64,000 nucleotides of DNA from Candidatus Bathyarchaeota archaeon (GTDB taxonomy: Archaea > Thermoproteota > Bathyarchaeia > Bathyarchaeales > Bathycorpusculaceae): assembly GCA_003141855.1 (NCBI GenBank), contig PLNS01000021.1, positions 21,060-85,059 of the forward strand. Reading direction: 5' to 3'. How positions within the stretch are numbered: the stretch's first letter is position 1; each line of letters opens with the position of its first letter. Below, piece after piece: positions 17,915-26,846 of this stretch. The position numbers and the translations under genes were made by a program. The notes under the pieces were generated by a model. That model ran no database searches. It was not told the DNA's origin and worked only from the letters and a program-made list of their open reading frames with translations.

Positions 17915-19800
17915 ATAACATTCATTTTTCGCTCATAAAAGTATCTGGTTATCGAGGAAGAAACTTTACCCTGAAAATGAATCCTCGAGGTCAGCATACT
18001 ATTTTTATTATGGATGGCAATACAGGGAAAACGACGACCATCGAACTATTGAGATGGTGCTTCAAATACCCCCAAAGTCAGTGTATCAATAATTTTAGTC
18101 ACACATGGTTTAATCATGCTTATGTTCTAGACGAATCCAAAAATTCGCCTCAACATTGCGAGATACTTATTCGATTTTCCGCATTTGACGAAAAAGGGAA
18201 AGACCATCTTTACCAATTTACGCGATCCGTTGATGGAATTTCCGATCTTGAGCATAAACCAAACTCCGACATAATCAGGGAAGTCTACGATACATTAGAA
18301 ATAGACCAGGGAAAAAATGTCCTAACAGGTAACGCTGTTTTCGATTTTCTAAAAGATGAATTGCGTTTCAAAGAATGTGCCGACTTTTTCTGTTTCGATG
18401 GAGAAAAAGCACGGGAATTAATGCAGCTTTCTTCAAATTCTGAAAAGGTGGGTGACTTATTATTCCTTGTAAACCAAAGGGCAACTCATCCCAGAATTGA
18501 GGAATACAAAGAAAAACTCAATGGATTGAAAAATAGACTTCTGGAGGAAGCTAATGCAAAAGTATCAGATAAGGCACTAGAAATATTGATCGGACGTCTA
18601 AGAACTGCGATTGAAGATTTGCGTCAGGCTGAGAAAGAAGGAAATTCAATTAAAGTTGAAATGGCTGCCAATTCATTAGCGCTAAAGAGCCAACAGGATC
18701 GTTTTAATGAGCTTGAAAACAAGATAACTCAAGCTAAGGCAGACGAAATTGTTCAAAAACTACGATTTGATGACGATTTGAAAACTAAAACTGCTGAAAT
18801 TGCACGTAAACGCTCCGCCATCTATGCCTTTGCTTCACAATGGTATAGTGCAGATATTGGTTTAATTAATCAGCTTAAAACACAAGTACGTGAAAAAGGA
18901 AATCTACCCGAACCTTTCAGAAAAAATTTGATCTCAAATTGCTTAACAATTGGAAAATGCGAAATCTGTGGAAGATTGTTAGATGAATCCTCGAGAAAAC
19001 ACATATTGGCACTAGAATCCGTAGTTGCTGATCCAGATGTGCATACGTTTTTACAAAAAACACTTGATCCGCGAGCTAATGTGCTGGATACCGAGAAAGA
19101 ATACAAGGAAATCAAGAACTTGATTGATGAATGCAAGAGAATTCAAAACCAAATAGACAGTATAAAACTCACCAAAGAAGATAGCCAACTTTTCACTGAA
19201 AGAGAACTAGTACAAAAGGACATTGCTTTGATCATGACAAACAATGCCAATTTACAAAGTAAACTAAATGAACGTAATTCTTGGATAATTGATCTGAAGC
19301 AACAAGTCACAGAGTTGCAAAGCAAAAACTCAACGTTAAAAGAAAATAAAGTCATCATCGATAGAATTGACGAATCAATTAGCAAGGTCGAGGCGGCGGG
19401 GGAAACAATAAAATCTAAAACTATTGATATCATTAGCGGTGTCATTTCAGAAGGGGTTTCATCAATTTTGGGACCCAAGTTTTCTGCAAAGCTCTCTGTC
19501 AAAGAAGGACTTGTATTAGGTGAAGATGGTCACTATGGGCGTGAAAGGGGTGGATATTCGGGTCGTCTCATTCTATCCTACTGTTTTGCCGAAGCTATGA
19601 CGCTAATAGACCCTATAATCGTCGATACACCATCAGGAAACGTTGGAAGCCATAGAGAAAAACTGGCAAGACACTTAGTCGCAAATCATCAACAAATTAT
19701 ACTCCTATGCTTGCCTACTGAGATCAATGATTTTGGACCTTTCATCTCATCTAATCCCATAAAAATAGTAAATGAAGAGGGTGTAACCAATGAAGCTTAA
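17911..19800 (+). CDS. SMC/Rad50/DndD-like ATPase with zinc-hook-like CxxC and degenerate Walker A
   Basis: TIFIMDGNTGKTTTIELLRWCF; GKCEICGRLL; DPIIVDTPSGNVGSHREKL; central coiled coil. Confidence 0.8.
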   Translation: MNNIHFSLIKVSGYRGRNFTLKMNPRGQHTIFIMDGNTGKTTTIELLRWCFKYPQSQCINNFSHTWFNHAYVLDESKNSPQHCEILIRFSAFDEKGKDHLYQFTRSVDGISDLEHKPNSDIIREVYDTLEIDQGKNVLTGNAVFDFLKDELRFKECADFFCFDGEKARELMQLSSNSEKVGDLLFLVNQRATHPRIEEYKEKLNGLKNRLLEEANAKVSDKALEILIGRLRTAIEDLRQAEKEGNSIKVEMAANSLALKSQQDRFNELENKITQAKADEIVQKLRFDDDLKTKTAEIARKRSAIYAFASQWYSADIGLINQLKTQVREKGNLPEPFRKNLISNCLTIGKCEICGRLLDESSRKHILALESVVADPDVHTFLQKTLDPRANVLDTEKEYKEIKNLIDECKRIQNQIDSIKLTKEDSQLFTERELVQKDIALIMTNNANLQSKLNERNSWIIDLKQQVTELQSKNSTLKENKVIIDRIDESISKVEAAGETIKSKTIDIISGVISEGVSSILGPKFSAKLSVKEGLVLGEDGHYGRERGGYSGRLILSYCFAEAMTLIDPIIVDTPSGNVGSHREKLARHLVANHQQIILLCLPTEINDFGPFISSNPIKIVNEEGVTNEA

Positions 19801-20932
19801 AGGAAATATTCAGGTTCCAGAAAATCTTAAACAAATAATAAGAGCAATACCACCAGTTGAAGCAGATGAACAAGGGCTACCCGAGAAATCTTTAGCGAAC
19901 ATATCCGATTTTAAAAGAAAGATAGACCCAGTATTAATTTGCACTTATTTTGGACTTTATAAATCCCGCGAGCTTCCTCCCATGGTTGAAGAGATAAGAA
20001 TTTTTTCCGAAAAGAAGGACTTTAGTGTCGAAATTGGAGAATTTGATGATTTACTGAATCATTTGCTTTTCTGTCTATGGGTAAAAAAGAATGGATTTCC
20101 AGATTCCTGTCAAGATAACGTTAAGTATCGAGAAGATCTGTATTCATTTATAAAAAAATTGTTGGATGAAGATTATTATAGAAATGTCCTAATACCATTC
20201 TATATTAATAAAGCAGATGAAAGAGAAAGCGGAACATCCTCATTTTTACACAGGCTTACAAGCAGTGACATCATAAAGTTAGAATTGGCTGATTATTCTC
20301 CAGAGTTTCTTTCGCGAGAATTTTCCAATGCTCAACATGAATTCATGGATGAAGTAATTAAGCCAATTCTAAATCATCAATCTCAACAATTAAACTCCAA
20401 GCTAAAGGATTTTTTGCTTAAAGAAGAGGGGGAATGCCTCGAATTCAAAGGTTCACTTAGATATAATATAAATATTAAAGCCGTCAAAAATGGCGTTGAA
20501 TCAGCTGATCCTCGATTGGAAAAAACAGCCCTGGCAACAATATGTGCTTTTCTAAATTCTGAAGGAGGGACTTTAATTATTGGAATCGAGAATAACACAA
20601 AAAAAGTCTTGGGTCTAAAAAATGATTACAACACGTTTTCAGATGAAAAGAAAAGAAATAGAGACGGATTCGAAAATCATCTGAGAAATATGATAGTAGA
20701 TAACATAACACCTTATGTACCTAGGCTAGTAAAGATAGACTTTGAATCTGTCGGTGACGAAGAGGTTTGTTTAGTTCAAGTCCAGAAATCAAGTGAAGCC
20801 ATGTTTCTTAAAGACAAGGTTGGTAACAGAGATATCCAAGAACTTTGGGTAAGAGATGGAAATGGAAAACGACAGTTAGAAGGCGTTGACATGGCTGAAT
20901 ACTTAAAAAGAAATTGGAGCCCAGCGGTATAA
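19790..20932 (+). CDS. Schlafen-type AlbA_2 domain protein
   Basis: EEGECLEFKGSLRYN...EKTALATICAFLNSEGGTLIIGIENNTKKVLGL. Confidence 0.75.
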   Translation: MKLKGNIQVPENLKQIIRAIPPVEADEQGLPEKSLANISDFKRKIDPVLICTYFGLYKSRELPPMVEEIRIFSEKKDFSVEIGEFDDLLNHLLFCLWVKKNGFPDSCQDNVKYREDLYSFIKKLLDEDYYRNVLIPFYINKADERESGTSSFLHRLTSSDIIKLELADYSPEFLSREFSNAQHEFMDEVIKPILNHQSQQLNSKLKDFLLKEEGECLEFKGSLRYNINIKAVKNGVESADPRLEKTALATICAFLNSEGGTLIIGIENNTKKVLGLKNDYNTFSDEKKRNRDGFENHLRNMIVDNITPYVPRLVKIDFESVGDEEVCLVQVQKSSEAMFLKDKVGNRDIQELWVRDGNGKRQLEGVDMAEYLKRNWSPAV

Positions 20933-20962
20933 CTACATAATAGAACGCAAATTGACCTGGAA

Positions 20963-21442
20963 TTAACGGGCCTTATCCTTAATTATGCTGTTCGTATCAG
21001 CTTCAGGAAGTAGCGCTTTAAAAGGAGACGTTGGATCGCTTCGGCATTCCCTCAAAAGCCAAGAGCCAATGTGCATTTCCCAGCGGCTCCAACCGATTCC
21101 TGTTGCGTAAACTACAAACGTTTGCCATTGTTGATAATTCGTTATTTTCTTGAAAAAGTTATGGATAACCTCATATTCTCTGATCTCAAAAGCTTTAACC
21201 AACTTTTGTATAAAGCAGCAATTACTAATTGGGATTTTTAAGCGTTCATCAGTTGAAATACCACATTCACAATGTTGATCCGCATTATTTTCACTCTGTT
21301 CCTCATTTGAGTCGGTCAAACCCTTTTGCTTTAAGCCGCAAAAAAGCAAGCCCGTTCTTGAATGTGACCTTGCTTTGGCACTTATTTGAAAGGGACAAGT
21401 GTAACAGCTTTCAAGAGATTGTTTTGTACTTGTCCTTTTCAT
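20963..21442 (-). CDS. Possible Cys-rich hypothetical protein, convergent with the AlbA_2 gene
   Basis: 159-aa ORF with several Cys (CYTCPF, CGLK, CECG, CCF); no opposing gene in this interval. Confidence 0.35.
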   Translation of the reverse strand: MKRTSTKQSLESCYTCPFQISAKARSHSRTGLLFCGLKQKGLTDSNEEQSENNADQHCECGISTDERLKIPISNCCFIQKLVKAFEIREYEVIHNFFKKITNYQQWQTFVVYATGIGWSRWEMHIGSWLLRECRSDPTSPFKALLPEADTNSIIKDKAR

Positions 21443-21538
21443 TTTGTTAACCCACCTAGCGCTGGCAACTAAGTTATCCTATATTCGCGGTAATGACTTT
21501 TATATTTTATTAGTCAGTAGTCTGGAGCCTAAGTTTTT

Positions 21539-22749
21539 TTATATCATATCGTCAAACATGCTATCCGATTCTTCTGTTAGTTGATCATCCCAGCATTCCC
21601 AACACATATCATCGTAATCTGCGCTATCTTGTTTGCTTATCGGTTTTCTGCATACTCTGCAAGTGTATTCTTCTTTTCCTTTTCAAATATTTGATCTCTG
21701 TTTACATCATAGAAGAAACTGTTTGCGTAGTCTTCCCTTGGCGGTATCTTGTATCTTGGCTTGCTTTCTGCTTTTCTTTTATCGTAACAACGGTCGCATA
21801 TTTGGTGTGAAAAATCGGGTCCCAAACTGAATAAAGTCCCACAAACACCGGTTTTGGTTCTTCTTCTGCACTTCGCTTCTATTGATAAAACATCCTTTAT
21901 TTCAGCCCCCGAAACATGCAGATTGACTTCACTTCCTCTTTTCTTACGAAGTATACTTTTATCGCCCGCATGATCGCTACATACAAAAAAATCCAACCAT
22001 TCATCAGGAATAGGCAGTATTCTTCCGCATTGATTACAGAGTCCTGCTATTTGGCTAAGAGGGTACTCATTACCGTCAATCCAAATCGTTAGTTCTTGGT
22101 CCTTTGGGATGTATTCAAATGCAGTCTTGTTTTTTGGCAATAGGGATTTTGGCAATTTACCCTTATTATGACCTTCTGTGGTCAGAATCTGTTCTTTGTC
22201 TTCTTTGTAAATTGTCAAATCTTTGTTGGTTAAAGGGTATGAATGCGCCCATAGCCAATCAAAATACGAATTCGCGTTCCTTATCGCTGGATACCAACTA
22301 TCTGCTTCAAGAAGCAAATTTGCTTCGCTATTGTTTCTAACTCCGCCTTGGGTAATGTTTGAAGAACCAACTAGTAGTGCTGATTTTTTCTTACCATTGA
22401 AGACAAACATCTTCATGTGAAATCTCGAATCTGGGATGTAACGTAACTCTATTCTACTGGATTCTTTAAAAAGCTCTTCCTTGAAATTGAGAAGCTTCTG
22501 TAGGGGTTCAAAATCGGTAGTGAAGTGAGTCTCTGAAAGTCCCACAATGCATTTGATTCTCAAATTAGCTGACAGAAAGACGTCGCTAGATTTCAAGCAA
22601 AGCGATTTAGACAGAGAATCGAAACCCTTCTGCTTAACATAAGCCATTCCAACTTTAACATCCTTTAAGTCCCTGCAGAGATTCCAAATTGTGTCAGGAA
22701 TCTCAAAGGACTGAATAAAAGCAACGTGTGGGATCAGACTTATTGGCAT
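21539..22749 (-). CDS. PLD-family (HxK) nuclease-like protein with zinc-binding C-terminus; annotated ORF ends at 21637, probable frameshift, true end ~21539
   Basis: RFHMKMFVFNGKKKSALLVGSSNITQGGVRNNSEANLLL; alternate frame continues EEYTCRVCRKPISKQDSADYDDMCWECWDDQLTEESDSMFDDMI*. Confidence 0.7.
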
Positions 22750-22773
22750 TTACCAAATCCCTCTTTTGTAAAT

Positions 22774-23280
22774 TCATTCAAAGTTAACTTTACCCGCTGT
22801 CGTTATCCTTGCCACTTTCCAATCGTAGTTTTCTTTGTCTACCGCAGCCTTCAGCGATTCAATCATGGGTCGCATCGCAATGCATGGTGTTCGGGTTAGA
22901 AAAGTGATGTCTTTGACAGCCTTGCCTTCGTTTAATCCGTCGAATACTACGAAGTCCACTGGGTTCATGACAGGTTTCATGTCGTATGGGTCATAGGATA
23001 GTTTTTTGAAGTCATTGCAGAGGCAGGTATTGACAATCTTGGGAACTTTGGCTCTTCCACGTTCAATCGCTTTTTCCCTCAGCTCATCTTCCTTCTCTTC
23101 AAACTCCTGTTCCTTGGTTTGTAGAGAAACAAGGTCAAGCTCATATATGTCCAGCCAAGTTTTGGCAACTTTGCCCTTGTATTGCAAGTGAAGGTCACTA
23201 ACTCGCACTAATTCGCCGCAGCAGGGACATATACAAAGGATTTTTCTAAGGGACTGGAAGGCGTCAATTAATTCCTTCAT
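22774..23280 (-). CDS. Holliday-junction-resolvase-related endonuclease paralogue with catalytic ExK lost
   Basis: MNPVDFVVFDGLNEGKAVKDITFLTRTPCIAMRPMIESLKAAV aligns with the neighbour's PIDLIVFDGL...VSFVEIKSGKSSLNKHQRLIRDAV. Confidence 0.65.
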   Translation of the reverse strand: MKELIDAFQSLRKILCICPCCGELVRVSDLHLQYKGKVAKTWLDIYELDLVSLQTKEQEFEEKEDELREKAIERGRAKVPKIVNTCLCNDFKKLSYDPYDMKPVMNPVDFVVFDGLNEGKAVKDITFLTRTPCIAMRPMIESLKAAVDKENYDWKVARITTAGKVNFE

Positions 23281-23759
23281 TATATAATCCTCACGTCAAC
23301 TCTCTGATCGAGAACAGCATCTCGAATCAGCCTTTGGTGCTTGTTGAGGCTGGACTTGCCAGATTTTATCTCCACAAAGGAAACATGGTTGATCTCATTT
23401 CTGAGTAAGCCATCGAAAACTATGAGGTCTATTGGGTCAAACAGCGGTCTGCACTCGGCAAATTGTAGATTTAGGTTTTTGTAAGCAGGAATGAATTTCT
23501 CAATGATTTTTCCGAATCCTACATCGATTGCTTTCTGTTCAGCACCAGCGTCCACAGAGATTTTGCGTTTTGCAAGTTGTTCTTCTCGTTCTTTGAAAGC
23601 TTCAACAAGTTTTTGTTTTATTTCATCTGCTTCGGATGGAAAAGCCTTTGTGCCTTCAAAAAGCATTGAATCGGCAAGTTTAAAGTCGCCATCACACTTG
23701 GGACATCGTGCACCAAGCGTTGAGGATTTTAAGTCTCTTATGAGTGCGGATGTGCTCAT
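23280..23759 (-). CDS. Endonuclease related to archaeal Holliday junction resolvase
   Basis: CPKCDGDFKL zinc motif; DPIDLIVFDGLLRNEINHVSFVEIKSGKSSLNKHQRLIRDAVLDQRV (PD-(D/E)XK). Confidence 0.75.
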   Translation of the reverse strand: MSTSALIRDLKSSTLGARCPKCDGDFKLADSMLFEGTKAFPSEADEIKQKLVEAFKEREEQLAKRKISVDAGAEQKAIDVGFGKIIEKFIPAYKNLNLQFAECRPLFDPIDLIVFDGLLRNEINHVSFVEIKSGKSSLNKHQRLIRDAVLDQRVDVRII

Positions 23760-23879
23760 GTTCTCTCACTGCTTGGCTGTGTGCTCTGTGTCCGCTTAAA
23801 TAATTTGCGCAATGGCGGAAAGCCTTAAAGGCAAATTGAAATAAAACAGGACTATCCTACTCAAATAGGTGAACCTCTC

Positions 23880-24539
23880 TTGAACAATCCCGAGCAACAT
23901 CTTCATACAACAGTTTGGTATTGCACTGAAAAGGACTTCAAGAACACAGTTAGCAGAATGATACTTGGTGTAACTCATAATAAATTTAGTAGGAAAAAGG
24001 GACAATATTATCAGCATAATCAGCACAACAGATTTGCCGTTCGAAGACTTACCGATGATTTATATGCCAAATTGCTGGAACTAAAAGACTTAAGCACCTA
24101 TTATGTGACAGTCGATTTTGATATATCTTGGAACTCAACAGGTAAAATAACAGGTGCCTCAGGAATATCTGTGGGTATCTATACACCAGTTGGAAAGGTA
24201 ACAGCAAACGAGCTTAAAGTATTTCGAACTAACGACAAAGTTAAGCTTGATGTTTTCATTTCAGATTTAGATTCTGGAAGCAAACACCTCCTGAACGCAC
24301 TTTCAGAAATAAAGAAGCAGTATGGCGAAGATAGTTTTGAATATCAAGAACACAAATTATTAAACGACGCTGATTATAAGAAATGGTCAGACTCTTATGG
24401 AGTTACTTATGTTCCCACAATTCTAATAAACGAAAAGAAATTCGAGAATCCTTCAGATAGCGTTTTGCAGTCTAATGTTGAAGTCGCTATTAACTCGGCA
24501 GTATTCTTAGAAGGAATCAAGCTAACTAGAATGAAGTGA
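23880..24539 (+). CDS. Hypothetical protein with C-terminal thioredoxin-fold-like domain lacking CxxC
   Basis: KLDVFISDLDSGSKHLLNALSEIKKQYGED...SYGVTYVPTILINEKKFENP resembles a thioredoxin fold with cis-Pro (VPT) but SDLDSGS where CxxC is expected. Confidence 0.5.
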   Translation: MNNPEQHLHTTVWYCTEKDFKNTVSRMILGVTHNKFSRKKGQYYQHNQHNRFAVRRLTDDLYAKLLELKDLSTYYVTVDFDISWNSTGKITGASGISVGIYTPVGKVTANELKVFRTNDKVKLDVFISDLDSGSKHLLNALSEIKKQYGEDSFEYQEHKLLNDADYKKWSDSYGVTYVPTILINEKKFENPSDSVLQSNVEVAINSAVFLEGIKLTRMK

Positions 24540-25474
24540 CTTCTATACATGAAGGATTGGGAAACTTGTTTGAAGAAACTGGAATAACAAAAAAGCAGGA
24601 ATTTGCAGGTGTTGGCGAATCAGCTACAGAAATGGTGTTAAAGTCATTTGCTCAGGTTTTTCGTCCAGTTCCTCTTTTTGAGTATTCCATTGACTTCTAT
24701 TGTCGTTTGATTCACAAGGGAAAGCCAATGACACCTTTCTGGGTAGAAGTAAAGTCTTCTAAATGTATAAAGGATAATTGGAAAAAGCCAATAGACCGAG
24801 AAATGGCGATATTTTGGCTGAATCAGTTATCTCCAGTTTTCGTAGTTATTTATGATATTGTCAAAAACGTTTGTTATTGGGTTTCAGTAGAAGACAATAG
24901 AGAATCGTGGAGTAATAAACTGGAAAATGGTGCTAAAACCATAACCTTGAAAATTGATAAGTCAAAAACACTAAAAAACCCCAATCGTTCAAATTTTGAT
25001 TTCATTCGAAAAATAGAAAAAGATACAATCTCTGTTGGCATCACCAATGGGATTCCTGAAGTAATATCTAGAGTCGGAAAAGGTGTAACTCCGAATTATG
25101 CGTTTTTCGATTTCCCAAATATTGAGCTTTCTGAAAACGCCAAAAATAACTTTCGACAAAAAATACGCCTTTCTTTAAATTTCTTATTTAGAGATGCGTA
25201 CACCAGAAAAGCTTGGAGTGAAGCTTACGAAATAGGCAAAATACTCACTATTTTTGACAAAAGCCATTATGACCATTTTGAGCTATTGGGTGACATTTGT
25301 GCTCTATTGCGGAACTACAATGAAGCTTTGAATTACTATGACATTGCCATAGGCATGTTTAGAAGAGACCCGAATTGGGATAAAAATAGAGTTAAAGGAA
25401 TACTATCCACATCTGAAAATATCCAGAGAATAGAGCAAAAAAAGAGGCAATTACTTAACGAGAAGAACTCATGA
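24536..25474 (+). CDS. DUF4365-like protein with C-terminal TPR-like region
   Basis: GESATEMVLKSFAQVFRPVPLFEYSIDFYC...FWVEVKSSK...FWLNQLSPVFVVIYDIVKNVCYWVSVE; GTG start overlaps previous stop. Confidence 0.65.
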   Translation: MTSIHEGLGNLFEETGITKKQEFAGVGESATEMVLKSFAQVFRPVPLFEYSIDFYCRLIHKGKPMTPFWVEVKSSKCIKDNWKKPIDREMAIFWLNQLSPVFVVIYDIVKNVCYWVSVEDNRESWSNKLENGAKTITLKIDKSKTLKNPNRSNFDFIRKIEKDTISVGITNGIPEVISRVGKGVTPNYAFFDFPNIELSENAKNNFRQKIRLSLNFLFRDAYTRKAWSEAYEIGKILTIFDKSHYDHFELLGDICALLRNYNEALNYYDIAIGMFRRDPNWDKNRVKGILSTSENIQRIEQKKRQLLNEKNS

Positions 25475-25863
25475 GTTGACTTTTAGTGAGAGATAGAAGC
25501 ATAAGAAGCTATGCGTACATGTCAACAGAGATTTGCCAGATCATTAGCTACTGGAGGATTCAGGTAAAATGTGTATTCAAGCAACTTCTTTGAACCTTAA
25601 GTTGGGGAAGGGAATCGAAACTCAAATAAAAGCTCATGCCGAGATTTGAAGTTGAGTCTTTTCTGCTTGACTAATTTCAGTAAAGAGACGTTTACGAGAA
25701 ACCTTTCATTGGAACCGCTTGAATTAAAACATATGTAAAATATAGAAAATATCGAGCTTCACTTTCACTTAAGACTCTCCTATTTGAAAGAGTCGGATGG
25801 ACTTGCAGTATAAGAACTGGAAATGCTTTTAGGCTATCCGTCAACATAAAGGAGACGTATGAT

Positions 25864-26586
25864 TTGAGTCAAAGAGTAATAGTTAAGCCGGGGCTATCTC
25901 AGCCCGTTTTTCCATTAAACATAAGAAGTGTTAGCGAGATTTTTCCTGGATTCGCATTAGGTGATTTTGCAGTTCTGCAAGGCTCATCAGTTTTGTCATT
26001 GGCATCGCTGCTATGCGTAAAAGCGCAGCTTCCAATTCAGCTGGGAGGATTACAGAGCAACGTTGTCTTTATCGACGGTGGAAATACCTTCAGACTCTAC
26101 CAAATAGCACAATTAGCCCAGATTCACCACCTTAACCCAAAGAAGGTCTTGGATAACATTTACATTTCAAGAGCCTTCACAGCCTACCAAGCAGCCGCGC
26201 TCATTACTCACCAGCTAAAAGAAACTATCCAAAAATACAATGCTAAACTCGTCATAATCTCAGATATTGCCGGCTTCTTCTTAGACAAGGACATTCCCGA
26301 AGTCGAAGCTCAAAGAATCTTTGGCCATACGGCAGTTTACCTTTCGAATTTTGCAAGAGAAAACCAGATAATAGTAATCGCAACTTATCCCCCGCACGGG
26401 GACACGCCCAGAAATAGTCTGCTCCATAAGCAAACATGCGCAAGAGCAAACGTTGTTCTATCGATAAGCAGAACAAGCTACGCAAGAAGAATCGCGTTGG
26501 AAAAACATCCGTATCTCTTGGCTGGTTCTGTAGAGCTATCAAATGAAGCCTCAACTATGGCTGATTTTTCGGAGGCGACTGCGTAA
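25864..26586 (+). CDS. RecA/RadA-like ATPase family protein with degenerate P-loop
   Basis: FPGFALGDFAVLQGSSVLSLASLL...NVVFIDGGNTFRLYQIA...KLVIISDIAGFFLDKD...NQIIVIATYPPH. Confidence 0.65.
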   Translation: MSQRVIVKPGLSQPVFPLNIRSVSEIFPGFALGDFAVLQGSSVLSLASLLCVKAQLPIQLGGLQSNVVFIDGGNTFRLYQIAQLAQIHHLNPKKVLDNIYISRAFTAYQAAALITHQLKETIQKYNAKLVIISDIAGFFLDKDIPEVEAQRIFGHTAVYLSNFARENQIIVIATYPPHGDTPRNSLLHKQTCARANVVLSISRTSYARRIALEKHPYLLAGSVELSNEASTMADFSEATA

Positions 26587-26846
26587 TGGGAAAAACAGTT
26601 GAATCCTACCGGATGGCTCTTGAAGATGAAATAAGCCGCTGGAGCGGCTTTGTAAAAGCACTGCGAATCGAGGACAAGATAGCTTTTGACGCTTTAATGG
26701 ATGCCTGTAGAAACCATGCGTCAGCCGGAAGTAACGCTACAAACCCAATTCTCTTCGAACCCATGGTCATGTCCATTCTATTGTCCCAGCAAGTGAAGAT
26801 TACCCGATTAGAGAAGGCTTTAGATGCAGTCAAGCACCAGCCCTAA
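26586..26846 (+). CDS. Small conserved-looking protein between RecA-like and PolB
   Basis: 86-aa ORF; stop/start coupling with both neighbours. Confidence 0.6.
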   Translation: MGKTVESYRMALEDEISRWSGFVKALRIEDKIAFDALMDACRNHASAGSNATNPILFEPMVMSILLSQQVKITRLEKALDAVKHQP

